60,000 bases of DNA. Origin: Owenia fusiformis (taxonomy: Eukaryota > Annelida > Polychaeta > Sabellida > Oweniidae). Position numbers and translations under genes: made by a program. Positions 9,801 to 20,300 of this stretch are shown in pieces; the stretch's first letter is position 1; each line of letters opens with the position of its first letter. Below the pieces are notes generated by a model that ran no database searches, had not been told where the DNA came from, and saw only the letters and a program-made list of their open reading frames with translations. Location: the NCBI GenBank assembly GCA_903813345.2, contig CAIIXF020000012.1, positions 19,477,520-19,537,519 of the forward strand, written 5' to 3'.

Positions 9801-12065
9801 TATTCGGGAATGTGGAGGTATCTATCCAGGCGAAAGAAGTATAAATGAAAACATGTCATAATGTTTGTACATGTGTTGGCAAATGCCAAACACCAAATGT
9901 TGAATTGCCAAAAAAGGCATATGAATCAGGCAGCACTTTGAATAAACGCAAATGAAATGTTGCCCAGTAAGGTATAAAAATCTGTACGTTAATCAATGAT
10001 TTTTTAACAATATTTTTTAACAATGATTGTACATTTTTATGTTTCAGTAATGATGATCTGGAAACACTTTACTCTGTTTATAAAGACCAACACTATTTGC
10101 TAGGAGTGAATTTAAAAAAAGGTACATGTATTCTTAACTGAAGGCATGCCCTCATCCAAAAACTGGCTGGATAGGAAAGTTTTCCACTTTGCAGGTTTTC
10201 CTGTAGTATATAAAATATAAGATATTCTTTGAAGTGAGAAGAATGATCAGTTTTCTCAATTTTAATTTATTGCATCTTTGTTTTAGGATATATCTGTATT
10301 GCCCTACATGAAGGTTCCAAAGTTGTGGACCATTTCAAAAGTTGCTACCAGGCAGAAGTTATAAACTTTGCTGCTCAACATTCCAGTACTCCACAGGTAA
10401 GAAGGTTATCTCAGATTTTTGTCAAAATAGAAAAACAGTTGAACCTGTTTAATTTAAACATCACTTGGACCTCACAAGTGTTTGGATCAACAGGTGTTCA
10501 CATTCTGTGGTTTTTAGCTCACATGCCGAGCTATAGCTGTCACTCTGTCTGTCTGTTTGTCAACAATAGTGGCATGTTTTAAAACCTTTCGATAGGATTC
10601 CCGTTTTAAATTATTTTGGTTCCAACATCAATACAGAAAACCCCCCTATGTCTCTTGGTTCAAAAGCTCACCTATTTTCGAAATGGCTGCCATTTTTGAT
10701 TTAATTTTAACATTGAAGTCCATGGCAGATTAAGAAATAGGACTGAAATAAGCATTCCCATTGAGAGGTTAATAGATTTGAGAGGCGTTTGGATAATCAG
10801 GTTTAATCGATAATGCAACTTTTATAAACTTTGAATGCATAGCGGAATAAAATGTCATGCATTCAGGGTACACAGATCAATATGTGTGACTCATCTTCAA
10901 GGTCTATTTACTAACATTGAAGTCATTCTCTGCAATCTAAATATTCGTAATATATATCTAATTTTGAAGTTTTACATTTTGTTTTCATGCAAATATTTGG
11001 AAGATTACAATAAAACCAATGCATATAGAAGCCCTCTGTACTGGCCAAAAATTTTCTTTGTAGATAGATATGATTACATAGACTTGTTTCACTTGCACGT
11101 GATATGCTATTGATTGCGTTTTATTTTATTGGCAAAGTTTTTTATGAATAAATATTTAAATAACATTACTGTAGATAAGGGAATATATCAAAATTGATAA
11201 CTATCAGTTCTCACTTCAGACTTTAGAGACATCTTGTTTTGAATTTAAAAATTTATTTTTTCAGAATAATGTGTATCTCAACCAGATTGCCGAGGGATAT
11301 AAAAATGGTAAGTGAAATGTCAGTAATGAGTTTTTTGAAGGCAATCAGCTGGGATTTATAAAACTTAATTTTGTACAATGTATGTATCCCTAGGCGAAGT
11401 AGGCATATATGGATAATATAAATATCATCCTCCGATCACAGGGCTTCAAAATCCAGAATATCTTCTTTCTTCTTACACCCTGCTATAAGCAGTTAGCAAT
11501 TCCCCGATTAAGAACTCGCAATCTGATTGGCTGTCGCAACACTGCGACAGAAATCATGTATAAGTCTTTGCGCATAATTAGATCACGTGATTCAGTTAAA
11601 TCGGGCGCGTCCAAATTGGTTATAGCAGGGGGAAGAAGGAGGTACGTATTCTGGACACCTGCTTAGGAGGATGTATAAATATAAGATATCTGTTTTTACC
11701 TCATGGATAAAAGTCATATCCCTTTAAAATCAAACAGTTTACTGTAAAAACAAAATGAATTTAACAAGCTATAAAAAGCATACAATTTCAGTAACCATGG
11801 CATAAATGTAGCAGCCAATAACTGGCATGAGTGTATATTCAGAACATATTTTTTGATTCATCCAGCACCTTCTGATTTATTCCCTTTTCCAGGTGATGTT
11901 GAGGCCATGCACCAAGCATCCCTGACATTCACAAATGCAACATTCACTCAATTTATGGCTGACATAGAGTCAGTAGGTTGGGTGACGTCACGGTCTTTGC
12001 TGGGAGCAGACGAATGGAGAGCATTATGGGATATCAATGGCATTTCTGACAAGAAAGACTATTAA
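3364..12065 (+). CDS. RUSF1: RUSF1 / root UVB sensitive family protein (DUF647), 5'-incomplete
   Basis: Twelve exons with GT-AG junctions and matching phases: 3364-3441, 4074-4188, 4525-4570, 5307-5445, 6208-6309, 8545-8615, 8979-9163, 9499-9559, 10048-10121, 10287-10396, 11265-11307, 11893-12065 (TAA 12063-12065). They encode 398 residues; vertebrate RUSF1 is about 470, so roughly 60-70 N-terminal residues lie upstream of the window. Family signatures are VFLPQGYPDTVSEDYLEYQLWD, GTLATKAVLEGVGVG, KRWRLFADILND, VGVAGGATRAALTQHQARRDN, ADVSAKD.SQETLVNL, and near the end a W-rich DEWRALWDI. Several hydrophobic segments (for example LIWVLFLLFTAIHIFANYRAV) fit a membrane-associated protein. Plant RUS proteins act in early seedling development and vitamin B6/auxin-related processes; the animal function is poorly defined. 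The gene is convergent with RFC5. An alternative copy of the fifth exon follows at 6357. Confidence 0.95.
4571..5170 (+). repeat. 82-bp tandem array grown from the RUSF1 donor site at 4570/4571
   Basis: Directly after the exon end GGATGCAAGG and donor gtgagtgtcatgttttgc, this motif recurs throughout the intron start. A regular 82-bp higher-order unit has acttgtaagtgg at 4617, 4699, 4781, 4863 and 4945. Every 82-bp unit contains 'gtgagtgcc' and 'gtaagtgg', both donor-like. Looser ~28-30 bp copies follow to 5170, some including exon-like text (ttggatgcaattatgaatgtgatg; atagatgcaagagtgactgtcatg). Confidence 0.85.
5508..5545 (+). mobile_element. Mariner-like terminal sequence (single end)
   Basis: The text acgagggttgtcccagaag resembles the outer end of mariner-type elements. 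I see no matching inverted end within the same intron, so this is a fragment or an eroded copy. Confidence 0.35.
5874..6115. mobile_element. Foldback/MITE hairpin, ~240 bp, in RUSF1 intron
   Basis: The two halves are inverted copies. The left arm starts gtgtgtctcatactgca and the right arm ends tgcagtatgagactcac. The centre is the perfect palindrome ctgtgagaagcgcttctcac around 5994-6015. No coding content. Confidence 0.75.
6357..6458 (+). CDS. RUSF1: Tandem-duplicated alternative copy of a RUSF1 exon
   Basis: This is a second complete copy of the exon at 6208-6309, including acceptor (ttctgtttag) and donor (gtaaagataat). It has the same length (102 bp) and phase 0 at both ends, with its start 149 bp downstream. 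It is open: SISCTAGCATRAALTQHQAR then RDNLADVSAKDRSQ. The conserved IVGVAGGATRAA becomes ISCTAGCATRAA, while the second half is identical apart from Gly to Arg. The intron between the copies is only 47 bp. The copies may be mutually exclusive cassettes, or this one may be an unused decaying duplicate; including both would add 34 residues without a frameshift. Confidence 0.75.
6838..6866 (+). repeat. Poly(A) run
   Basis: An uninterrupted A tract of almost 30 bases in the RUSF1 intron; possibly the tail of an old retroposed sequence, but no element body is recognisable upstream. Confidence 0.6.
7295..7600. mobile_element. Inverted-repeat (foldback) element in RUSF1 intron
   Basis: The left arm (about 7295-7425, including catatacaac, agacctctcaat, acaaaggaaa) is mirrored by the right arm (about 7475-7600: tttcctttgtac, attgagagacct, gttgtgtatatg). 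The arms are diverged and joined by an A-rich spacer. A related fragment lies at 49480-49620. Confidence 0.7.
8015..8405 (+). repeat. Dispersed 'aaaatggc(t/g)gccat' family fragment
   Basis: Internally repetitive text: 'ttcaaaatggctgccatttt', then 'taactcatatac..tggac.gatttgg', then 'gatgcc..aggacaaaggagctc', repeated about every 120-130 bp. The same family recurs at 46.1-47.0, 48.4-49.3, 50.4-51.9 and 56.0-56.3 kb. Non-coding. Confidence 0.7.
11426..11673. mobile_element. 248-bp MITE with terminal inverted repeats and 9-bp TSD
   Basis: The ends are catcctcc and ggaggatg with imperfect inverted arms extending ~45 bp (catcctcc..cagggcttcaaaatccagaata against catcctcctaagcaggtgtccagaata). It is flanked on both sides by exactly tataaatat (11417-11425 and 11674-11682). 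It lies in the last RUSF1 intron. A second copy in the opposite orientation is at 17592-17820. Confidence 0.9.
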
Positions 12066-13145
12066 TGATTACCAGTGCTAATCAGTTTCTAATATTCAAG
12101 TGTCTACTCTTTCACTCTATTCACTGCTGGTTTAGAAAGGACCCATCACATGTATTGTCAACGTAACATATGAAAGGAGAAGTGTTGAAATATGTTTAAG
12201 TTACAATGTGCCTTAGTGATCCTTAGTGTAATAATACCTTTAGTGACTAAACAAGTGAATATCTTAAAAATAAAGCTCAGTCATCTCACCAGCATTGAAA
12301 ATACTATGCATAGACATTGAAACATTAAGCATTGACATTAAATGAATGTGCGTTTGACTTAATACATGTACAAATACCAGTTTAGCTTATATCTCCAATA
12401 TGGGCATGGCGGATAAATAGATGCACTTATTATTATGCAGCATAAAAAGATGCCAAACCCAGTTTTCACCCAACTGAGAAGAATTGAAATATTTGAACCA
12501 GTATTTGAAGCCATGGTTGGAAAATGACAAAATAGGGAATGATGAAGACATTAAGTTCATGGCAAATCATGAAAAATCATGAAAAAGAGCATTCAAGTAT
12601 TATTGCAATCATATTATTTCAGGGTGGCTGCATTTATTGTAAGGTGGTAGTTTTTATTTATAGTACACAATTTTGTTTCATTCATTGATATAAAAAGTCT
12701 ACTTATTGACTTTAAATTAACAAGTGCCAATTAAACGTTCATGCACATTAAAAGTGGCAGTAAAGAATAGATATTGTAAAATGTTAAATGTTAAAATTAC
12801 ATGTACATGAATTTTCAAAATCTGTGCAAATTAGTACTGACATGAAACCTTATTAGCCTCGCCAAAGTCACCGTGTCTTTTTACTAAATTTTTTTATTTT
12901 TTATTTTCATTAATTGAAAAGTCAAGATAAATCAAAGATAATACTGACTTAGGCAAGGCTAATCCTTATTTACATTGTATAATTTAGAAAAAGTTATTGA
13001 GGTCATGTAGATAGGCAGAAGTTATTTATTTGATGTTATGTGTAATAAAGAATGAGTTTGATGAATTATTTTGTTCAACTGGATATTCTGGAAATATATT
13101 ATATATTAACATGTTACAATAAACAAGAAAATCATAACGAAATGT
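12066..13145 (+). other. RUSF1 3' UTR and downstream sequence
   Basis: AT-rich and non-coding. Candidate polyadenylation signals AATAAA occur near 12264 (aaaaataaagctc) and at 13118-13123 (acaataaacaag). A poly-A site cannot be chosen without transcripts. No other gene is seen here. Confidence 0.5.
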
Positions 13146-13260
13146 TTGTTTTACAATTAATTGTATTAATTTGATATTAATATAACACAATTTATTCAAC
13201 CAGATAATAAACCAGTTTAAAACCTAGCTGGCATAATTTATTATGTGGTGACATGTACTT

Positions 13261-13446
13261 AATGCCTCAGTCACATTGGCTCTAAGGCGGACGTATGGCA
13301 GCTGTAGTGTCACAAAATCCTGGTCGTGATATAGAAAATCTACATAATACTGCTTATCACTATATTTTGTGCTGCATATTTCTCTAGATTTTGGGAAGCT
13401 ATGCCCACCGTACAGTTTGACGTAGATCAAATGTGACTGAGGCATT
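13261..13446. mobile_element. ~185-bp MITE with TIR aatgcctcagtcacatt
   Basis: The left end aatgcctcagtcacattgg is matched in inverse at the right end (aaatgtgactgaggcatt). The interior contains no gene. The short open frame across it is incidental. Confidence 0.75.
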
Positions 13447-13571
13447 TTCATGACAAATCACTTTCAATTACTTTATGATTGAGTAGTAGGGGCATGAAGA
13501 TATGTCCCAGTCAACTAATTTCAGTATCAAAACAACTTGATATATTTTACAGTTGTTCCACTTATACTTGT

Positions 13572-13752
13572 CAGGCCTGTAGCCAGGGGGTCCGATTGGT
13601 TCGAGTGAATCAAGCCAGTCAAGTTTTTCACCATTCTGAACATTTTTTAAGTGATTTTGGCCATCAATTTAAGAACTAAAATTGTCAAAAGTGAACCCCT
13701 CTGGAATTTTTCAAAAAGTGTACCCCCTTGGCAAATCCTGGCTACGGGCCTG
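13572..13752. mobile_element. 181-bp MITE with caggcc(t/c)gtagccagg TIR and 5-bp TSD
   Basis: The left end caggcctgtagccaggggg and the right end atcctggctacgggcctg are inverted copies. The direct duplication cttgt flanks both sides (13567-13571 and 13753-13757). Related text occurs at about 44782-44950 inside the mariner-like element. Confidence 0.8.
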
Positions 13753-13940
13753 CTTGTACACAAATAATGGTTACTCACTATCTCAGTGAAGTCATGACGC
13801 AAGAAAAGTAGAATTTATAACATAGTGTTTTACTGCTTATATGTCAAATGGCACCAAGAAGACCAAATTAAAATACATAAAAGCAAAGTATTAACTGCAC
13901 AATTTTAAAGCAGGGGAATACAGATCAATCTGTCATCAAA

Positions 13941-15538
13941 ATGCATGAGCTTATTAAACTAGGCCTAATGCTTTTCTGCTTTCTGTATCTCAAAGCCTTA
14001 AAAGGACAAGATGAAAGAAAGTTTTTGCAACACTTTAAAAATTGTTAAATGTCATAAAATATTCAATACCAGTGAAGTAATTATATTTTAACAGGTTTGT
14101 AGAAATTGTGTCAGTTGAGATCTGTAAAACTCCACTACTTTTAGATTTTTTCATTGTTTTACTTTGAGCATCATTTCGGTGAGTGGGAGCTTGTTTTTCA
14201 CTAAGACTGGTTTTGCTTTATTAACTGTGATTCATTGTGGTATTTAGCCATGCCCTCTCCATCTCAGTCCCTCTGCGCTACAACAAAAAGATGCTATGAG
14301 TATTAGAATGCCTGTGATAATTCATACCCTTTACATTCGTTCGACTTCACTTCTTAAAAGAGAGCTTCGTCGATAATTTTATAACTAGACTCTGAGCAAA
14401 TAGATGAAAAAGAAGTTCTATGATGTTACACTCCCCATGTACATGTATGTGTTTAAAAGTTAATTTGATAATCATTTATTTTTAGATGACTTCATCATTG
14501 TGAATCAAAACTATGACAAATTCAACATAATGCCAAATTGTGACACAGTTGGTTTCACTGGGGATGATCTTCTCCACTCCTTTGAGCAATGTTTGAATAT
14601 GGCTCGTGATCTGAATGCTAATGTAATATACTACAAAAAGGAAATCCAATGTTGGATATTCAAATGTCAATCTAACAAGATTGGTACTGATTGGAATTAT
14701 AATTGGAAGCCTGAACCAAAGAATGACACCACAGGTGTGACATATGCCCTGCCACATAGATATAGCCAAAGGTGCCATAATTCATATCTCATGAGACAAG
14801 TAGTGGACAGTGATAGTAATATGATGTCTGACTGTTTTCAAATATTTGAACACCATGAGGTTAAACACCTTAATGAATGCATGATACAGGCTTGTAATGA
14901 TAAAGCAAACACTTTTAACTTCTACAATGATGGTAAAGTCAGATGCCAAACAATGCATTGTGAATGGAATGGAAAACTAAATGACTATGACTTAAAACCC
15001 TTGATCGAGGGCAAAGGAAATGTGAGCACTTATAGGCTATCCAATGTTTCAAAACCATGCAACACTTTATCTTGGAATGACTCTGTGCAACTTCCCTTTA
15101 AAATGCCTGACTGTGGGAAGAGCATAATATATGAGACAACCAAGGCATTGAATCAAAATCTTGAAACATTTTGCAAGTTTGGAGCTAACATTTTTCAAAG
15201 CCACCTCTCAAGGGTTTCACGAATTATTGCCTCCAAGTGCCCAAGTAATGAAGAGGGTACAGAATGGAAATATTCGCCCACTACAGTAGATATAACACTG
15301 CTCTTGATAAATCTACAAGATGGATAAGCCTACCGTATCCAGGTACCCCAAATTGCAACACTTCCTCCATCTACAAAATAGTCAGTCTCAAAGAACAAGA
15401 TCAGATGGCGAACTGTGTGGCAACCCAACAGTAATTCAAACAAGAGATTTGAGGCAGTGCATGATATATGCTTGTGACTTGGGTTTCAATGTGATAAATT
15501 ACTCCTCAAAAAAATTCAACATCAGGATCATTGTTTAG
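13941..15538 (+). pseudogene. Decayed paralogue of the nested cysteine-rich membrane protein gene
   Basis: The candidate first exon at 13941 reads MHELIKLGLMLFCFLYLKAL..GQD, a signal peptide like the intact gene's. Where the intact gene has the donor atGTAAGT, this copy reads atGAAAGA. The second exon begins after tttttag at 14486 and matches the intact protein for ~265 residues, keeping the cysteine spacing (DLLHSFEQCLNMARDLNANV; TFNFYNDGKVRC; SKPCNTLSWNDS). It then shifts frame near 15285 and again near 15428 (TAA), with homologous text (ISLPYPGTPNC; TRDLRQCMIYACDLGFNVINY) continuing in other frames. The mucin-like stem, membrane span and tail are missing. One central patch is almost identical to the intact gene. 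Confidence 0.85.
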
Positions 15539-15820
15539 ATACTTGTACCCCAGATGTTGAATTTTTTGTTTTTGTTAATTTAAGAATCAAAATTTGCCTA
15601 AACATAATAACTTTAAAATCTGTATTTTTAACTCATTTTCTCTTGGTTTTATTGAAGGAAGATACAAGCAAGAGGTATCCAAGTCTTAAGAGAAGAAACA
15701 AGAGACAGGGCAGTAAAGACTATGAGAGAAGTGTATCATTTCCACCTTGAATTGTTCAGTTTCCAGTTTATGATGTGGACAGGCATACATGACTCTACCC
15801 TACAACAGTACTATGTTTAA

Positions 15821-15969
15821 AAGGGATACAGGCTACAGTAAGTTGTAAATGGAACAGGTATTCTCCATCTTTTTATATGGGGCTTTTCTGGTAATAATAT
15901 ACCACAAACTGCTCAATGAACCTATACACTGCATTTGCAACTTCACTATTACTGTACCCTGTATTCCTT
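15821..15969. mobile_element. ~149-bp TTAA-flanked MITE
   Basis: The left end aagggatacaggctacagtaa is matched by an inverted right end (tactgtaccctgtattcctt). Both are flanked by ttaa (15817-15820 and 15970-15973), the target preference of piggyBac-type elements. Family assignment is an inference from the TTAA alone. Confidence 0.65.
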
Positions 15970-16604
15970 TTAAAGGGATACAGGCTACAGTATGGGGGTG
16001 GGGTAGAGTGTATTTGTAGTATAATACAGGACTTAGTACATAGTACAGTTAGGAATCACTCGTAGGTATAATTAGAGGTTATGTCACATTACACAAAATA
16101 GGCTGGAGGTCTGCCATTATAGGCCACCCTTGGGAGGCTCTATATTTGGACAAGAACAAAGGCACATTTCATGTCATAGTGACATAACTGATGTATTACA
16201 TACCCTTATTCCCATGGCTACTTGGGATCAATGACATTGCAAATCTGTGCGTGAGTAGAATTTGATCGAAATTAGACATGACATCATGTGGGCAATATCA
16301 ATGTAAGTGGGCAATATCGGTGGATATAGCCTGCTTACTTTCCTACTGTGACTTCCATACAAATGGTTCACTAGGTAGGTACTACAGTGACTTAATTGAT
16401 ATTCACTTTTGAAGACAATGTAAAGGCAAATTATACAAATGGCATTTCACAACCCTGAGGCAATCAACAGGAAAATTCAATTTTTGGTTTTTTAGTTTAT
16501 TTGATATGTAACTTATAGTTCCAGTTTGACATCAAATCAGCGCTAAACAGGAAAACCTGACCAATTGGCACACCTTTAGTACCTATAAAGTGTTTCACTT
16601 GGGA

Positions 16605-17220
16605 GATGCAGAGGTAACTCACTTCGAGAGCCATGTTAGATTTTGAAACTTATGGCTCTCAAACGGGAAAGTGAACAGCTGATCAATAGTGACCTTTGAA
16701 ATCGAATTAAGTCGATCAGCGGCTTACTTTTGGTCTCTAACTGTGTCTTACATCAGTATCATCAATCCTTGTAAGTATTGGGGCGCTGGAGTACTTCTTT
16801 TTCGATCAAGACTTGTAAATTGTTCATCGAGTGAAAGTTTTTTAGACCTATTTCCAATATGGAGGTTCGCTAGGAGCGAGATACGCAACGAACGAAATGA
16901 ATTTTGAGAATTAGTTAGGTTCGGACAACCTCCGGAGATTTATGAAAATGTCCGAGCAGAAAACGCCATATTGGAATTTGGCAGTAAAACGATTCACTCG
17001 ACTAACAATTACAAGTCTTGATCGAAAAAGAAGTACTCCAGCGCTCCAATACTTACAAGGATTGATGATACTGATGTAAGACACAGTTAGAGACCAAAAG
17101 TAAGCCGCTGATCGACTTAATTCGATTTCAAAGGTCACAATCAATCAGCTGTCCAAATGCTCCGTGGGAAAGCTATTATATCAAAATCCAAATAGCTTTC
17201 GCAGGAAGTAATACAGAGGT
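16605..17220. mobile_element. ~600-bp palindromic foldback element
   Basis: The arm 16605-16905 and the arm 16920-17220 are inverted copies with almost no spacer. The inner halves are very similar: both read gacctttgaaatcgaattaa and rcgctggagtacttcttttt in opposite directions, giving mirror-image short frames with FEIELSRSAAYFWSLTV. The outer halves are more diverged (gaaagctatt against gagagccat). No protein family is recognised, so the open frames are taken as incidental. Confidence 0.8.
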
Positions 17221-17391
17221 TCATTCAACATTAAGTCATTTATAGGTCATGGGACTAATGGTGGACAATTCCACCATTAAGAGTCTATAGCCTCTATTAT
17301 TTGAGAGTAGTTAGTCCTGTCTGTTACATAAAGAGGTGACCTGGCAAATCAGAATACAGTTCAGTTCAGTGCATGGTTCAGGGTCCAACAA

Positions 17392-20300
17392 CTATGAATT
17401 GACAGTCTCTACTACAGCATCTCTTGCAACTTGGAAGGCTGCCACTAATGAACTCAGTTGTATTTTTTCACTGGTACCTGATGCCAACCTGGATCTGAAA
17501 GAACAAAATTTCAGGTGATCACAAAAAGCTGATTTAATTTCCAATTCAAGGATCAATATTTCACACCTAACTTTATGATGTTTAATAGCCCCATCCTCCT
17601 AAGCAGGTATCCAGAATACGTACCTCCTTCTTCCCCCTGCTATAACCAATTTGGAAGCACCCAATTAAACTGAATCACATGATCTAATTATGCGCAATGA
17701 CTTCTGTCGCAGTGTTGCGACAGCCAATCAGATTGTGAGTTCTTAATTGAGGAAATGGTAATTGCTTATCGCAGGGGGTAAAAAGAAAGAATATATTCTT
17801 GATTTTGAAGCCCTGTGATTTTTTCAGTTTTACTCATAGAAGCAATCTTTGTTAAATGAACAACTATAATTTTAGATATAAGCATGCATTTATTATTTTG
17901 ATAAGAACTGAACTCTCTGAATCTGGATTTTCAGAGTAAACTTCAGGGAAAATAATGTTAGACTTAGTAGGGTAACAACCCAGGGGTGCCTCCATGGAGC
18001 TATGGTGTAACAGGCCAGATAGAGACATGAAAGGGAGTGTGCTAAAATAAAATGCCCTGTGTGGGAATTAACCAAGGACCTTCCACTCCAAAGTCTGATG
18101 CTCTACTGCTGAGCCATAAGGGCTAGTCACCACTGCTGAGCTGTAGTAGCAACTTGTTATCCAGGGTTTGTTTTTGGTATGATCTTAACTTAAGTTTCTG
18201 AGAAAACCATTGTCTACTTTTTGATGACTTGCGACTTGCGATCAAATCTTAAGTTACAACAGTTTCAAAAACGACTAAATCTAAGTTATGACAGTTCAAA
18301 AAAGGACCTCATTGTTGTTACAGTACAATTAATGTTAGTGATCTCCCAAACTCAGAGCAACTGAGTGCTTTTCACCCAATTGATAATTTGAATATTACAT
18401 GTCACCCCATTGAATATCTGTTTCCTCCATGCCAAAGGGGTTAACTATTGAGATATTTTGACCAAAACAGGATTAAGCACCCTGTTGAGAAAATCTCCTA
18501 AGGCCTGATACAGGCGAACTTGACATTATTAGAGGCAAAGTACTTTTTGTTACTTACTCAATGTCAGCCATCTTTTCTAACAGATCAATCCTAATGTGCA
18601 TTGGGAAATCAACTGAAACAAGAACAACATAAATATTAAGTCTATCAAGTTGAACAGGTCAATCCTAATGTGCATTGGGAAATCAACTGAAACAAGAACA
18701 ACATAAATATTAAGTCTATCAAGTTGAACAGGTCAATCCTAATGTGCATTGGGAAATCAACTGAAACAAGAACAACATAAATATTAAGTCTATCAAGTTG
18801 AACAGGTCAATCCTAATATGCATTGGGAAATCAACTGAAACAAGAACAACATAAGTATTAAGTCTAACAAGTTGAACAGGTCAATCCTAATATGCATTGG
18901 GAAATCAACTGAAACAAGAACAACATAAGTATTAAGTCTATCAAGTTGAACAGGTCAATCCTAATATGCATTGGGAAATCAACTGAAACAAGAACAACAT
19001 AAATATTAAGTCTATCAAGTTGAACAGGTCAATCCTAATGTGCATTGGGAAATCAACTGAAACAAGAACAACATAAATATTAAGTCTAACAAGTTGAACA
19101 GGTCAATCCTAATGTGCATTGGGAAATCAACTGAAACAAGAACAACATAAATATTAAGTCTATCAAGTTGAACAGGTCAATCCTAATGTGCATTGGGAAA
19201 TCAACTGAAACAAGAACAACATAAATATTAAGTCTAACAAGTTGAACAGGTCAATCCTAATGTGCATTGGGAAATCAACTGAAACAAGAACAACATAAAT
19301 ATTAAGTCTATCAAGTTGAACAGGTCAATCCTAATGTGCATTGGGAAATCAACTGAAACAAGAACAACATAAGTATTAAGTCTAACAAGTTGAACAGGTC
19401 AATCCTAATGTGCATTGGGAAATCAACTGAAACAAGAACAACATAAATATTAAGTCTATCAAGTTGAACAGGTCAATCCTAATGTGCATTGGGAAATCAA
19501 CTGAAACAAGAACAACATAAGTATTAAGTCTATCAAGTTGAACAGGTCAATCCTAATGTGCATTGGGAAATCAACTGAAACAAGAACAACATAAGTATTA
19601 AGTCTAACAAGTTGAACAGGTCAATCCTAATGTGCATTGGGAAATCAACTGAAACAAGAACAACATAAGTATTAAGTCTAACAAGTTGAACAGGTCAATC
19701 CTAATGTGCATTGGGAAATCAACTGTAACAAGAACAACATAAATATTAAGTCTAACAAGTTGAACAGGTCAATCCTAATGTGCATTGGGAAATCAACTGA
19801 AACAAGAACAACATAAGTATTAAGTCTAACAAGTTGAACAGGTCAATCCTAATGTGCATTGGGAAATCAACTGAAACAAGAACAACATAAGTATTAAGTC
19901 TAAAAAGTTGAACACATAGGATAAACACATGCATATAAAATGTTGTAAAGGTCATCCATCGGTGACATTTTGTTCACAATAAACTTGTATCGATGAACTG
20001 TGCGAAAGACTATCACACATTATCATTTTGTTAATGAATAATTAACCAGTTCTTACTTCTGTGTACATACGAATGGACTTCAGTTAGGATATCATGTAAT
20101 GCCAAACCTTTTATGGTTTTCAAGTTTGTTATATCTGGGAGATGAATTAAGGTAAAATAAATGGAAACTTGAACTGTCATTAAAGGCAGAATCAGAGGAG
20201 AAGAAATTGCAAGCAATATACATCTTTACAAATGTTCTATCGATATATATTCTACCTCACAAATATATTATCTTCCAAAGTATCTGTCAAAAGTGCACTG

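Noticed and set aside
16689-17144. Mirrored ~75-residue frames sharing FEIELSRSAAYFW
   Set aside because: They arise because the two arms are inverted copies; the frames end at arm boundaries and match no family I know.
18581-19955. Possible CRISPR-like or centromeric satellite
   Set aside because: The unit has no spacer variation and its content is a splice acceptor plus RFC5 exon start, so it is a local duplication array.
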